Positions 44,931-55,569 of a stretch of DNA of 64,000 nt are shown one piece after another. The DNA lies in the NCBI GenBank assembly GCA_021432635.1, contig MU270022.1, positions 868,001-932,000 on the forward strand, written 5' to 3'. Positions within the stretch are counted from its first letter, which is position 1, and every line of letters begins with the position of its first letter. Source of the DNA: Thozetella sp. PMI_491. Its lineage: Eukaryota > Ascomycota > Sordariomycetes > Chaetosphaeriales > Chaetosphaeriaceae. Both the position numbers and the translations under genes were made by a program. The notes below the pieces were generated by a model. It had not been told where the DNA came from and searched no databases. It saw nothing but the letters and a program-made list of their open reading frames with translations.

Positions 44931-46065
44931 CCTGACTGGTCGCTTGTTTGGCCAGAGGAGCTGTGTAGGCTACTGTATGACCTTTTGCCACACCACGAAG
45001 ACCTCAACAATCACTACAATGTGTACTCTATTTCTTGGCTCCTCCATTAAACTGGAGACTTTTGTCATCGTTAGTAATTCTTATTAAAGATGACAGGTAT
45101 CAAGTGTATTGACACTCTGTGGAGCCTACACTCCTGTTAAACGGCAAAATAGGTATTGCTACTTGTTGCCTTGCGGAGATCTCCTTTTTGGCGTTGTTAT
45201 CGAGGAACATGGTTTGTTATTGTTGATTGTATGCTTAACCATGGGGTAGCGCCTTAGAATATAAGCATTTTATAGGCAATATATTGTATCTCTACAATAA
45301 TAGCAATTCTGACTGCTATTTATAATTATATTGATACTGTCGAGCAAGGAAAGCGATAGTACGGTGGAGGCAGTTGTTTTAGTCAGTATAAGATGAGAAT
45401 CTAAAACTTCGTAACAAAACATTATTGAATGAATGGCAAGGAGGCTTTACCAACATCGGCACGATTCAGCTGGCACTTAGTTTCGAAGATTGCTCCGGCA
45501 TTTTATAGAACTCCTCGGTCGCTGGCATCGACCGGGGCCAACCCGAGCACAGCATACGACACACAGTACACAAAAGAAAAGCATACGTATACACCTATTT
45601 AATGCTCAAAGTCGAATATGGTTTAAAGAAGAGAAGGTCTTCATAGAAAAGTGTCTGCCCGAAGAAGATCAGTAGCCCATAAAACTTTGTACGAATAGAC
45701 AGGAAAACGATAGAGAAAAATCAAGATTTTTCTCTTCCCTAAGTATCTCCTATGATTATCCCCAATCTCCTCTTCTATATCTCTCTCTCGCTTTCACACT
45801 CCTTTGAGTCGACCCTGACTTGGCTGAGCTGCTGCCTCAGTCAGTTTTCACGCTAATGGAACTGTTATTTGTATTCTTATTGCCATCAAATCCCCTTGAG
45901 TGTTACGGTTTCAGATAGTTCCCTTAGCTAGGTTATTTAACATCTCAACTACCAGTTTCATAGACAGGGCAATGACTACCCATTTACCATTCGTTGGATT
46001 GGATGAGTCTTTCAAACGGTAAAATTCGCGACCTCGAGTAGCAGACTCTAAAGGTCCGAGTCAAC
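44931..46065. other. AT-rich intergenic stretch
   Basis: No gene was seen. The stretch is AT-rich, with many short A/T runs, and looks like decayed sequence. A short frame at 45490-45675 has no recognisable features. Confidence 0.45.
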
Positions 46066-46482
46066 TTTGTGGGGTTGTCCAATGTTAAAAAACGAAAGTG
46101 ACAAAACTGTTTTTTACGGGTTTTTAACCGTTTTTTTGGGCAAAAAAACACGGCCGTGCGCCGCTAGGACCCCACTAAGCCCAGTATAGAAGGCCATCCA
46201 TCCCCATAAAAACGCGGCCAAAAAATAGTAGGTTTGAGCTACATAAACCTCTTAAAAATACCATACAATCAAATTAACTGCCTACATCGACGGTATCGTA
46301 GGTTTGATTAATTCAGCTGTGATGAATTTATGTCTTAGATGATAGACTGTGGCTTTTTTAGGTGTTGCGCCACGGTGGCTGTGTTGGGCTGTTTTTTTTT
46401 TTTTTTTTTGGTTTTTACGTTTTTTACGTGTTTTGTTAAATAACACGTTTTTTATTTAAAAAACGTTTTTTTCACAACCCTG
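46066..46482. mobile_element. Probable non-autonomous hAT-like MITE
   Basis: A 417-bp AT-rich segment with no coding capacity. Its right end reads CACAACCCTG, the inverse of CAGGGTTGTG; its left end contains GGGGTTGTCC six bases in, so short imperfect terminal inverted repeats of the hAT type are present. It is flanked by GAGTCAAC (46058-46065) and GAGTCAAG (46483-46490), a 7-of-8 match with the 8-bp target duplication of hAT elements. Inside, A-run and T-run stretches (AAAAAACG and CGTTTTTT) and CGTGTT/AACACG form hairpins near the right end. The left terminus is imprecise by a few bases. Confidence 0.5.
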
Positions 46483-46726
46483 GAGTCAAGTGCTCGGAGC
46501 CCTACAGCTTCCGCTTAGTCATAGGGCTTTCCGAACAAGGGACTTTAGCCTATGACTTACTTGACCCGTTTGGGTTAGTTCGTCAATCGGATGGGTCCGC
46601 CTTCCACCTGGCCGCAGGAAATGTACCCTAACCGAGCCCGACAACCTCCGGCGGAAGCTTGAACCTTCCGTGCACGATCAGGAGAACAGGCAGTTTCAGA
46701 AGTCTTTACAACTCCCTGCGATCGCC
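46483..46726. promoter_or_regulatory. Promoter region of the 46.7-kb regulator
   Basis: These 244 bases lie between the probable MITE and the start codon at 46727 and should hold the promoter. CTTCCGCTTAGTCATAGGG here resembles a stretch at 42837-42854. Confidence 0.4.
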
Positions 46727-48949
46727 ATGGGAATAAGTGCTTGCGATGCATGCTACAGGCGCAAGGTACCTCGCTCCCTTGCTGCATTGGCGGGCGGTTG
46801 GCAATTAGCGATCCGCTGAGACGCGTCTTAGATCCAGTGCTCCATTCCAACGGAGGACGAGCTGTGCAACTGGTGTAGACACCATGGCCTCGCGTGCACA
46901 TTTACCAGAGAGATACAGCAGAAAAAGAGAAAACGGTAAGGTCTTATGTCGATACAATACACCTTAGTCAACCCATTCCTGAATCCTTTCCTTACCAACC
47001 CTCGCAGGGCGAAGTTGAGCGACATCCAAGAGCTACAAAGTCGTATACAGCAACTGGAGAGTGCTCTTGCCCAGAGCCATGAGGATACTCAGCCTGGGAG
47101 TATTGAAATCCAAGCAGACTCTCCAAATCCAGCCACTCCTGGCGTCGAGCAGCATGAATCTCAACAAGAAGCTCCTACTACTGCTGGCAATCAGCTTATC
47201 GACCTTGGATCGAGAACCCTCTCCACTATTGCGCTGCCAGTTACAGTTAATCCTAGGAATGCCCAATCTTGCCTTGAAAGCCCCTTGGGGCAAAATTGGT
47301 ATCACCAAGGCATGCCAATCGTATCCGATAAAGGCCAGGCATGGGTTTCGGCGAAGACCGGTGAAGCTGTCGTTTGGAGGAAATTGAAGCTATTTGGGAA
47401 CCGTCTAGATTCCCCGCGGAGTTCTCCAAGCCAAGGACTATTAAATCTTCCTTCAAAGGAGACCGTCCAGATCGCGTTGGGCGCTTTCTTCAGATCGTCA
47501 TTTCCGCTCGCTTTCCCTGTTCTCGATATGGTCCTGTTTGAGGAGACCTTGGAGTCCGCTTACAAGACTAGCGATGTACCGCCCCAGAACCTCAAGGTGT
47601 CGTCGGCGAGTGCCTGCGTTATGGCTGCTCTAGCACTCATATGCCGGCTGAAGGAGTCAAGGGGAATTCTGGTGGGTGTCGACGGCGACATATGCGCCAT
47701 GCAGGCGCAGGAATGCCTTGGACGAATCATTGCAGATCCAAGCTTGACAAATCTTCAAACTGTCCTCATTTTGGTAAGGATGGCGCCCACACCCATCTCT
47801 GAGCCTATCAAGTTCCTCAAGACCGCTCACCTCCGTTATTAGCACAGACACCGAGCATCCGCCGGCCATAGGGAAGATGCCATTCTACTACACGCCATGG
47901 CTTGCCGAATGGTATGCAGACTCGGTGGCCATATTACACAAGCACCGGAATCCGACAACCCCGGAATCTCGCTCGATCAGCGCCGGTATTATCATATACG
48001 GAGGCTGTTTTGGCTATGCTATATGCTGGACAAAGATATTTCGCTCCGCACCGGGCAACCGCCGCTTCTTGCCGGAGACTATTGTGATTTAACAGGCTCA
48101 CCGCGTGTTACTAACTGTATCCATCACTCGGAATGGGACCAAGCAGACTGTGATTGCGGCTCTCCTAGTGTGAGCAAGGAGGATCTCCAATTTGGACTTC
48201 TGAAAGAGAAAATCCACATCCTCCTCTTTTCTCCTCGAGCCTTTCAGATTTCTGATTGCGAGCTTCTTCTCCGTATTCGCCAGTTGGACAGCGAGCTTGA
48301 AAGTTGGCGATTGTCGACGCCCCACGATATTCGGCCCCGACTCTCCATTTCTCAGAATCATCCTTTAGTAGTAGCGGAGACTAATACTGCAGAAACCATG
48401 CAGTGTCTTGTGTTTCATCTTGAGTACCACTATCTACTAACGGTGATTCACACGACGGCAAGGAGATGTGGAGCCGAAAGTGCTGAAGCGGGCGATATGC
48501 CCGAGGACCTTCACAGCGCCATGCATTCAAGCACTGACCTCTCTCTGGAGGCAAGCCGATCAACTCTGCTTCTTCTGAGATCTTCTGTCAGGATGCTACC
48601 TGAAGAATCGTTCTGGTGAGTGTTGAATCCCTCGAGGCCGTGGAGACCCGACCTCCTTTCCAACTTTCACTTTCTCAGAGCTAACCTCGTACACAGTCAT
48701 TTTGTCTTCTACCCCACTGTGGCCGCCATGTCTCTGTTTGTAAACATTCTTCTGCACCCGCTCAGCTCGCAATCAGAACTTGACGTTGACATCCTCGGCG
48801 GCGCCGCCAGTATTATCCAAAGCATGCCGGTGGACGCGCTAACATATGAGGATTTAAAGCATATGCAGGAGCTGACAGAATTTGTGCTCGAACTAGTTCG
48901 CCTGGGGCGATGTGCTGTTGTGAAGGCGAAGAGAGAAGAAAAGTGTTAG
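46727..48949 (+). CDS. Zn2Cys6 transcription factor
   Basis: Five exons, 46727..46765, 46832..46935, 47008..47773, 47843..48615 and 48697..48949, join in phase to 644 residues. The zinc cluster begins almost at the N-terminus (cysteines 6, 9, 16, 25, 28 and 35) and is interrupted by intron 1 after CYRRK. A basic stretch (QQKKRKR) and a short coiled coil (LQSRIQQLESALAQ) follow, the usual linker-dimerisation arrangement. The middle domain starts about residue 180 (SFPLAFPVLDMVLFEETL) and contains RRYYHIRRLFWLCYMLDKDISLRTGQPPLL, a strong family landmark here cited in part. The 3' end of exon 3 leaves VLIL, joined to HRHRASAGHRE; this is the least certain junction. The regulon is unknown. A probable MITE sits 250 bp upstream. 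Confidence 0.9.
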
Positions 48950-49520
48950 GTTAGCTAGGTTTAAGCCAGTGTTTATTGATACCTACCCAGACTATTGGAA
49001 AGGGGTCCCTTTCACTTGTGCGGGTATCTCAGCTAGACGCCTTAATAATATGTCCTGTACTGTCGGACTTTGGCTCCGGCAATTCGCTTATATCTCACAG
49101 ATTCAACCACCCTGCGCATCCCGAGGTCTACTTGCAGGATGCTGAGCTATCTAATAATACCATATATATATGTCTATAATAAATATTAATAGGACGATGT
49201 TAAACTAACTCTAGAATACGTCGTAGTCAGGTCATCCTCACGCTAAATTCTCTTGACAAGGGTTAGAGCATCCCCACCCTATTGCACCAATAGCGTCACT
49301 TTTCGCTAATAGATCACGGAAGTACACCACACACCCGCATTTGTTCCCAGGCAGTAATAATGCAGCCTTGCAGAGAAGGGCGCGGAAGCCGCTAGTCCAA
49401 TCAATACCCGGCAGACAATCGCTAGGCACCGATGAACATTCAAGCTATTTCTTTGCCTTGGAGCGTCGCCCATTTCCCGTGGACTGCCTTAGGAACACAC
49501 CGAACTTTCGTACCCAAGCC
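48950..49520. other. Intergenic region
   Basis: 3' flank of the regulator and promoter of the F-box gene. AT-rich near 49150. No gene was seen. Confidence 0.45.
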
Positions 49521-51064
49521 ATGCAGTCAGATTCGTCCATTCTGCGGCTTCCAGACGAGCTTTTGCGGGATATCATAAGCTTGGTACACAGTGCTTCCTC
49601 CGCGGACCATGTGTTCTACCTTCGTGAAGATGTCCCGGGCCCAAACTGCGCGAGTCTTGTCCAAAACCAAGTGCTAGCCCTTACGCTTGTGTGCCGCCGT
49701 CTCAACCGCATCGCTACTCCCACGCTTTATTCCGCGCTCGATATCTGCATCTCCTCATGGATCAAGGACAAACGAAAGATGTCGACAGCCCTGCTGCGGC
49801 GGACCTTGATAGAGAACCCTTCATTACGCGCTTTTTGCGCCACGGTAGAGGTTTATGACATGATCGCTGAGGAAGGCAATAGTCCGGTCACTGCTACTAA
49901 AGCGGCGGAGGTCTTGACCTGGCTCACTGCGGCACGAACGTTTAGATTTATGGGCTCGCTGTCGTACACCGGAGGAGACCATTTGGCGATAATCGAGCTG
50001 GCGCTCAAGCATATGGCAGTCTTGACGGACCTGTACGTCTACGACAGCGAATTTGGCATCGACCTTGTTTTGTTGTGCCGCGCGGTCAAGAGTGCCTCAT
50101 CCACATTTCTCCGCACCCTTGAGATTGATGGGGCCTGGCACAAAGGGGGTGACGCGTTTATGAACCAGCTGCAGGTAAGATGACACCACAGGGGAAGTGC
50201 AAATGTGTCTATCTTCACTTAAATCTTCGCGGTCTCGCCTCTATCGCCTGGATTCATCCTAACTGGATTGTTTAGACATTATCTCTGTCGTCCAAGTTTT
50301 CGGAGGTCAAACTTTCGAGTTTCCTGCACACTCCAGCGGTGCTAGATGCGTTCTTAAGATGCATAGCAACCCTCGAAAGGTTGACATTCAAATGTACCAT
50401 GTACCGTGATGACCACGACAACATCACACCCTGGAGCTTGGGCTCTCTACAGCCAACCCTAGAACGACACAGGCACACGCTGCGACATCTCGATGTCCGC
50501 AGTATCGCCCCGCGCCTTGACAAAAGAGATCCGCTCTATGGATTCAATCTATCGTCCTTTGAAGCTCTCGAGACACTGAGCCTAAATGTCAGCTCGACTG
50601 GAGTGGACACCACACATGTGGAGTGCCTGGTTGCCCCTAGGCTTAAAAAGTTCCACTGGGACTTTTCCTCTGAGGATGATGATCTCCCCATGACCCTTAG
50701 CAGCATCAGGCAGGAAGAAGAGGAATGGCTACGAGCTCTTGCGATGGCCTTCGTGAGGAAGAAGGCTCCGCTCAGTGAGATCTTGGTAACATATGAGCCG
50801 CAGTGTCAGCTCGGGGGCTTTTCAGATGGCATTGCTATATACCCGTGGGAACACTTCGATGCGGTTGCGAGTGATGTCCGACCATACGGTATCACAGTAT
50901 CTTACAATACGCCGGTATTGAACTGGGTGGAATTCCTGCAGCTTTTAAACACCCATCGGCGGACAGCTATGGCGTACCAGCGCTCGCAGGCTATACGTGA
51001 CTCATTTTATGACTATACGAATGCTAAGATTTGGCCGAGCGGCGAAGATAGCCGACGAGATTGA
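49521..51064 (+). CDS. F-box protein
   Basis: Two exons, 49521..50174 and 50276..51064, join in phase 0 to 480 residues. The N-terminus (about residues 4-70) is an F-box: ILRLPDELLRDIISLV, then LALTLVCRRLNRIATPTLYSAL. Leucine-rich, irregularly repeated segments follow (for example SFEALETLSLNVSS, KFHWDF). F-box proteins recruit substrates to SCF ubiquitin ligases through Skp1; the substrate of this one is unknown. Such genes are numerous in Aspergilli and diverge rapidly. An in-frame upstream extension exists, but the ATG at 49521 directly precedes the F-box and is preferred. Confidence 0.88.
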
Positions 51065-51576
51065 AAGAAGAGAAGCCTTAATGGATACTGCATTGTATTT
51101 GAGCACACACATACTCGTCACTCGAAAAGACATGGAAGGTTGTAAAGGGATAGGCCCGCTTTAATTACTGATTTGAGTCATTTGGTTGGATGCGACTGCT
51201 GTACCCCGCGCCACTCTAGCGAATTCCACTGGGATTCGTAGCCGGAATATCCGGCTAGGATACTGATGTAGCTTCTGTAGTGTGCTATGCTACATGTGAC
51301 TGTGTAGCAAACTTTTCCTGTTTATTTGTTTGGTTTTGTTTAAACATGGCTCTTCTATCAAATATTTTCGCTATCCTGGAAAGCAAAGATTTTTTGAAAT
51401 TGAAATGTAAAAGGCTGTCGGCCAGTATTTGTAGTCGCTAGTTAACCCCACATACTATGTGCGGAGGTTCCGGTCGGGGAGAGTCGGCGGCCCTACTTTC
51501 TTGATGCCGCACATCTCCAACTTGATCGATGAACAACAACCGAGTTAAATAGTTCGGCATTACGGAGAAAGTCACC
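51065..51576. other. Intergenic region
   Basis: Promoter of the DUF1961-like gene; no other feature seen. Confidence 0.45.
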
Positions 51577-52260
51577 ATGGCCGGCAAACCAATCTACCGC
51601 AACCCGCTCAACTCGGCAGAATCTGTTGCAGATTGGGTTGCCGAGGGCCCAGTGCAAGCCACCTCTGCTCTCAGCGGTGACGCCGTAGAGCTCAAATCCA
51701 GCGGCGGCCTCGATGACCACTTCACTTTCTGGTGTCCCGAATTGTTTCCTGATCGAGTTAAAATAACATGGGAATTCTCGGCGATCGAAGAACCCGGTCT
51801 GGCCATGTTCTTCTTCGGCGCCTCTTCCGTCGCTGGTGAAGGCATCTTTGACTTTGACAAAGGAATAAAACCACGCACCGGCGCATACCCCCAGTACCAT
51901 TCCAGCGACATACGGACTCTGCATGTCTCCTACTTTCGGCGGCGATGGGAGGACGAGCGCGCATTTCATACTTGTAATTTGCGCAAGTCGCCCGGCTTCC
52001 ATCTCGTCTCACAAGGTGCCGACCCCCTGCCACCTGTCGTGGACACGAAGGGTGCATTCTATAAGATCGAAGTTATCAAAGATGGAAGCCGTGTTCAGTT
52101 TTCTATTGAGGGGCTGAAGCTGTTTGAATGGAATGATGACGGAAAGTCCACCGGCCCGATTGTCGGAGGGGGACGAATTGGCTTCAGGCAGATGTCACCG
52201 CTTGTGGCCAGGTATCGAAATTTAGAAGTTTGGGAGCTCGACACGCAGTTTGCTAATTGA
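51577..52260 (+). CDS. DUF1961-like protein (concanavalin-A-type fold)
   Basis: A single exon of 227 residues without signal peptide. The pattern is that of the DUF1961 family: IYRNPLNSAESVADWVAEG at the start, DDHFTFWCPELFPDRVKITWEFS, FDKGIKPRTGAYPQYHSSDI, SYFRRRW, FHTCNLRKSPGF, and a last strand pair GGGRIGFRQMSPLVARYRNLEVWEL. The repeated Trp/Phe strands and the closing 'G.IGFRQM..L.A.Y.N..V' fit a jelly-roll fold used to bind or cleave polysaccharides. The reaction is not established to my knowledge and I do not assign one. It converges on the peptidase gene with only 175 bases between. Confidence 0.8.
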   Translation: MAGKPIYRNPLNSAESVADWVAEGPVQATSALSGDAVELKSSGGLDDHFTFWCPELFPDRVKITWEFSAIEEPGLAMFFFGASSVAGEGIFDFDKGIKPRTGAYPQYHSSDIRTLHVSYFRRRWEDERAFHTCNLRKSPGFHLVSQGADPLPPVVDTKGAFYKIEVIKDGSRVQFSIEGLKLFEWNDDGKSTGPIVGGGRIGFRQMSPLVARYRNLEVWELDTQFAN

Positions 52261-52435
52261 GAACAAGAACTGGCTACTGGCCGCTTTCATGGGGTATATT
52301 CGACTGCATACAGATCTATGACCTTAGATATAAGTATGGCTAGTGAGGTTCGCTTTTCATGACAAAGGTGGCCATGAGAATCAACAGCTATATAGTGCGT
52401 TGTAGGTGCATGGAATCATCTCACCCATCCCAGGC

Positions 52436-54106
52436 CTACCAGATGCCTGCCAAAGGAATGTACTTGTTCAAAATGTCCGCGTCGCCCTTCGGATCACTGA
52501 AGTACGGCGTGTCCACCCCGCACTGCACATTGCTCTCTGGGAGGGTCCCATCGTGCAAGTATTCTTGGAGATACTTGATAGCACAGGCGGAGGTTGACCT
52601 CAGAGTACAATGGCCGTATCCCCGAACCTCGACAAGTCTAGAACTAGCGAACGCAAAGGTTGCGTTTTGTGCGTTTTCGAGTGGGGCAACGGGGTCGAAG
52701 GTCATTGAGAAGATAAGAATAGGGTGAGCCGTCTTGACGTCATACCTTGGGACATACGGGTGCGTCCTCGGGATCAACCACGACTGCGCGGCGTAGTAGT
52801 GCTTCATCTCGGCTAGAGCAAAGATAGTCTGGTTGGAGAATGCCATCAGTTCTTCGAGAAAGGCCTTCCTGTCCTGCGGCCAGTGTTCTGGGCCGGTGCG
52901 AAAGTCGTTGAGCCGTATAAACCGATACGAGTCTGGTATGCGATCGTCCCTTGGTGACTGGCCGTAGGCAACATAAAAGTCCGTGGCGTCTCCCTGAAGG
53001 AGTTTGGTGAGCTTCTCGGCAAATGTACGCCACTGATCCGCGTCGTATAGGGCATTTCGGACACCATCGATCCAGAAGCTTTGCTCGTCGAGGAGACCGT
53101 AGACGGTAGCGTTGAGATAGACACTGACGGGCTGTTCGCTCAGCTGTTCGGCGAGGGCTGTGATCTTGTGGCTGATCTCCTTCTTTGTCGAGTATAGAGA
53201 AGTCAGGGGACAATTGTCACCAGCCTTGATGCACTCGTCGAAAAACCCGGCCAGAACGGCATCCGCGTCATCGAGTTCTTCCGGGGCGAAGTGGCCTTCG
53301 TACCAGGAAAACTGATTAACAACCCCATCGATGATGATGCGCTTCGATCGCTCGGGGAACATTCCGGCATATGTTTGGCCAAGGATCGTGCCATAGCTGA
53401 AGCCCCAATATACCATGTCTTTCTGCCCTAGGGCATCGAGGATGCTGTTCATGTCTGCCGCAGTCTGCGGGGTGTTGATGTACTTCCCATGCTCGCCCAT
53501 CGTCTCCGCGCACGCTCGAGCGTAGTTCCGGGTCCACGCGTACAGCTCCGGGCTGTCCTCTTCAAGCTTTTTCGCACGAACCCTGGATAGAGTCTGTCGC
53601 TTTTCTGCGTCAGGGTAGCAAGAAGCGGGTGGTTGGGAAGCGCCTACGCCCCGCGGGTCGAAAGAAACAAGGTGGTAGTTCTCCCCAGTAAACCTTTGGA
53701 GGGTTTCCCCGAACCCACGGAGAAAGCCGACACCACCCTCGCCTGGCCCACCCGGGTTGGTGAGAATGTTTTCGGTCGCATTTTTGCCTCGAAGGCGGAT
53801 CAGTGGGATTCTGAACGTCTTCTCGCTTGGCTTGTCGGCGAAATGATCCATTGGCACGTCGATGCTGCTGCATTCAAGTGGCCGATCGCCCGCATACCCG
53901 CAAACTTCCCACTGGATATGCTCTCCCTCATATTGTAACTTTCTCTCGTGCTGGCATGGCAGTTTCCCTCGGCTGCGCCACTGTAACCATACCAGATAAG
54001 TTAAGTATGTTGAAATGACAATGGCTACTATCCGCCACTTCGAGGAGCGCCCTGCGTTCCTGGGTTCTTCAACATCACGGCCCCTAAGCAGTCTGATCTT
54101 TTCCAT
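52436..54106 (-). CDS. Membrane-anchored alpha/beta-hydrolase peptidase (tripeptidyl-aminopeptidase/TAP type)
   Basis: A single exon of 556 residues. An N-terminal cytosolic basic stretch precedes one transmembrane helix (IVAIVISTYLTYLVWLQW, about 26-43), so the catalytic part should face outside or a lumen. Oxyanion-hole NPGGPG is at 117-122, the nucleophile Ser237 in GFSYGT, the acid in FSMTFDPVAP and the histidine in GYGHC, followed by the TAP-like C-terminal lid (CAIKYLQEYLHDGTLP). Bacterial relatives release tripeptides or proline-type dipeptides from the N-terminus of peptides. The membrane helix in place of a signal peptide is notable. No introns. Confidence 0.92.
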   Translation of the reverse strand: MEKIRLLRGRDVEEPRNAGRSSKWRIVAIVISTYLTYLVWLQWRSRGKLPCQHERKLQYEGEHIQWEVCGYAGDRPLECSSIDVPMDHFADKPSEKTFRIPLIRLRGKNATENILTNPGGPGEGGVGFLRGFGETLQRFTGENYHLVSFDPRGVGASQPPASCYPDAEKRQTLSRVRAKKLEEDSPELYAWTRNYARACAETMGEHGKYINTPQTAADMNSILDALGQKDMVYWGFSYGTILGQTYAGMFPERSKRIIIDGVVNQFSWYEGHFAPEELDDADAVLAGFFDECIKAGDNCPLTSLYSTKKEISHKITALAEQLSEQPVSVYLNATVYGLLDEQSFWIDGVRNALYDADQWRTFAEKLTKLLQGDATDFYVAYGQSPRDDRIPDSYRFIRLNDFRTGPEHWPQDRKAFLEELMAFSNQTIFALAEMKHYYAAQSWLIPRTHPYVPRYDVKTAHPILIFSMTFDPVAPLENAQNATFAFASSRLVEVRGYGHCTLRSTSACAIKYLQEYLHDGTLPESNVQCGVDTPYFSDPKGDADILNKYIPLAGIW

Positions 54107-55569
54107 GACACTTAGATTGTTCTGTGATTGACTGTTGCAGCAACGCCGGTTGTTATGCGAAGAGAAGAGCTTTGAGATTTATGACAGAGAGTAGAGGCGA
54201 TATTTCTGTTGCTCAAACGCGGGGCACAATCCAAATCGCTTGGCAGTTACGCGTCGGGCCGCGCCCTTCGATGCGTCACCGTTTTATTCGGCGTCAGACG
54301 GCCTGAGGTTCCACCGGCTTTAGTGTCGGTAGCGACAATTCAATCAAAACAGGCAGGTCGAAGTTGACAACAGAACAGAACGAACCATCGGCTCATCGAA
54401 CAGCAGCCGATGATATGCAGAGGGATGAGGAGATAAATAGGCAATAGAAAGCAGAAATGTAGAACTCATCTCTAACTTTAAAGTAAAGTCAATGAGAACC
54501 GTAGCTGTTTAACTTCCAAATACGAAGCCCTTTCCGCAATTCCTCTAACGCAATAATAATAAAAATACAGACTAGAAGGTCTTGAAGAACGCTTGGCACT
54601 CACTAATGCCAAGATCCACAAGCTGGCCCTATTGTAGTCGAATACAGTCCAGAGCTGAGCTAGAAGATTGTTAGCCTGGTTTCAAAGAACTCAATGGCAG
54701 ACACCAATACCCTGGCTGCCGTTCTGGATGCCTAGGCTCTGCACGGATTGAATGGACTCCCCAAAGCTTTTGCAAGCATCGTAATCAACGAAGAAGTTTT
54801 CTTCGACTCAGTTAGCATAGCACCTACGATCGGATCAAGCGAACATATCCCAGAGGTTGATGTACCTTCTAGCGCTCGCTCTTGGTGGGTTCCACAACAG
54901 GAGACGTGTGGGAAACTAAGACTAGAGGAACGATACACGCGATCTGCGATCTATATGAGCTGCATTATAAAAGCCTTGACAATCAGAGGTAGGAGGTCTT
55001 AGGCTGTCGGGTGGTAACTTAGTAGACACTGAGGCGACATGTGGAAAGGTTCTGTAAATAACAGACCCGGCGCTTCATAGTCAGTCTTCCGTCTATGTGG
55101 AAGATCGAGGGCCTCAATGCAGCTAAGCATAATATCGATCTGACCTTAGCCCTGAACCCTAGAGCTTGTTCAGAACAGTCTCCTTCCAGTTGGTCGAGGC
55201 CTATCCGGCAGCTCATTGATTGTGGTGCGTTTCATCCCAAATATATATTTTAACACTACCAAATGTATTGGACGCAATGCAACTGAGCCCAGACTACGTA
55301 ACTACAGGTGTGACACAGCGATCTGGAGGTCAAAATTGGCGAATTTTTGCCTTATGTTCAAGTTCTCCCGACTCTCATGAGCCTAGCACCCGATCTCTGC
55401 CCATACTATCACGATAAATCAGTATTTGATGATGATATCCTGAAAGTATGTTATCCGCACCGTTTGCCCTCTTTGTTAGAAAATACTAGCGACGGAATGG
55501 CCTGCCTTATACATCCACAAAAAAAAGTTGGGTAATAGTCAGGAGGTATATAGCCCATGGGATGTCATC
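54107..55569. other. 1.5-kb gene-free stretch
   Basis: The left end should hold the promoter of the peptidase gene. The remainder has no supportable gene; a rightward frame at 54748-55002 has no recognisable motif. Confidence 0.45.

Noticed and set aside
54748-55002. 84-codon plus-strand frame in the 54.1-55.6 kb gap
   Set aside because: No recognisable motif and no partner exon; an upstream ATG frame ends in a stop after 13 codons.
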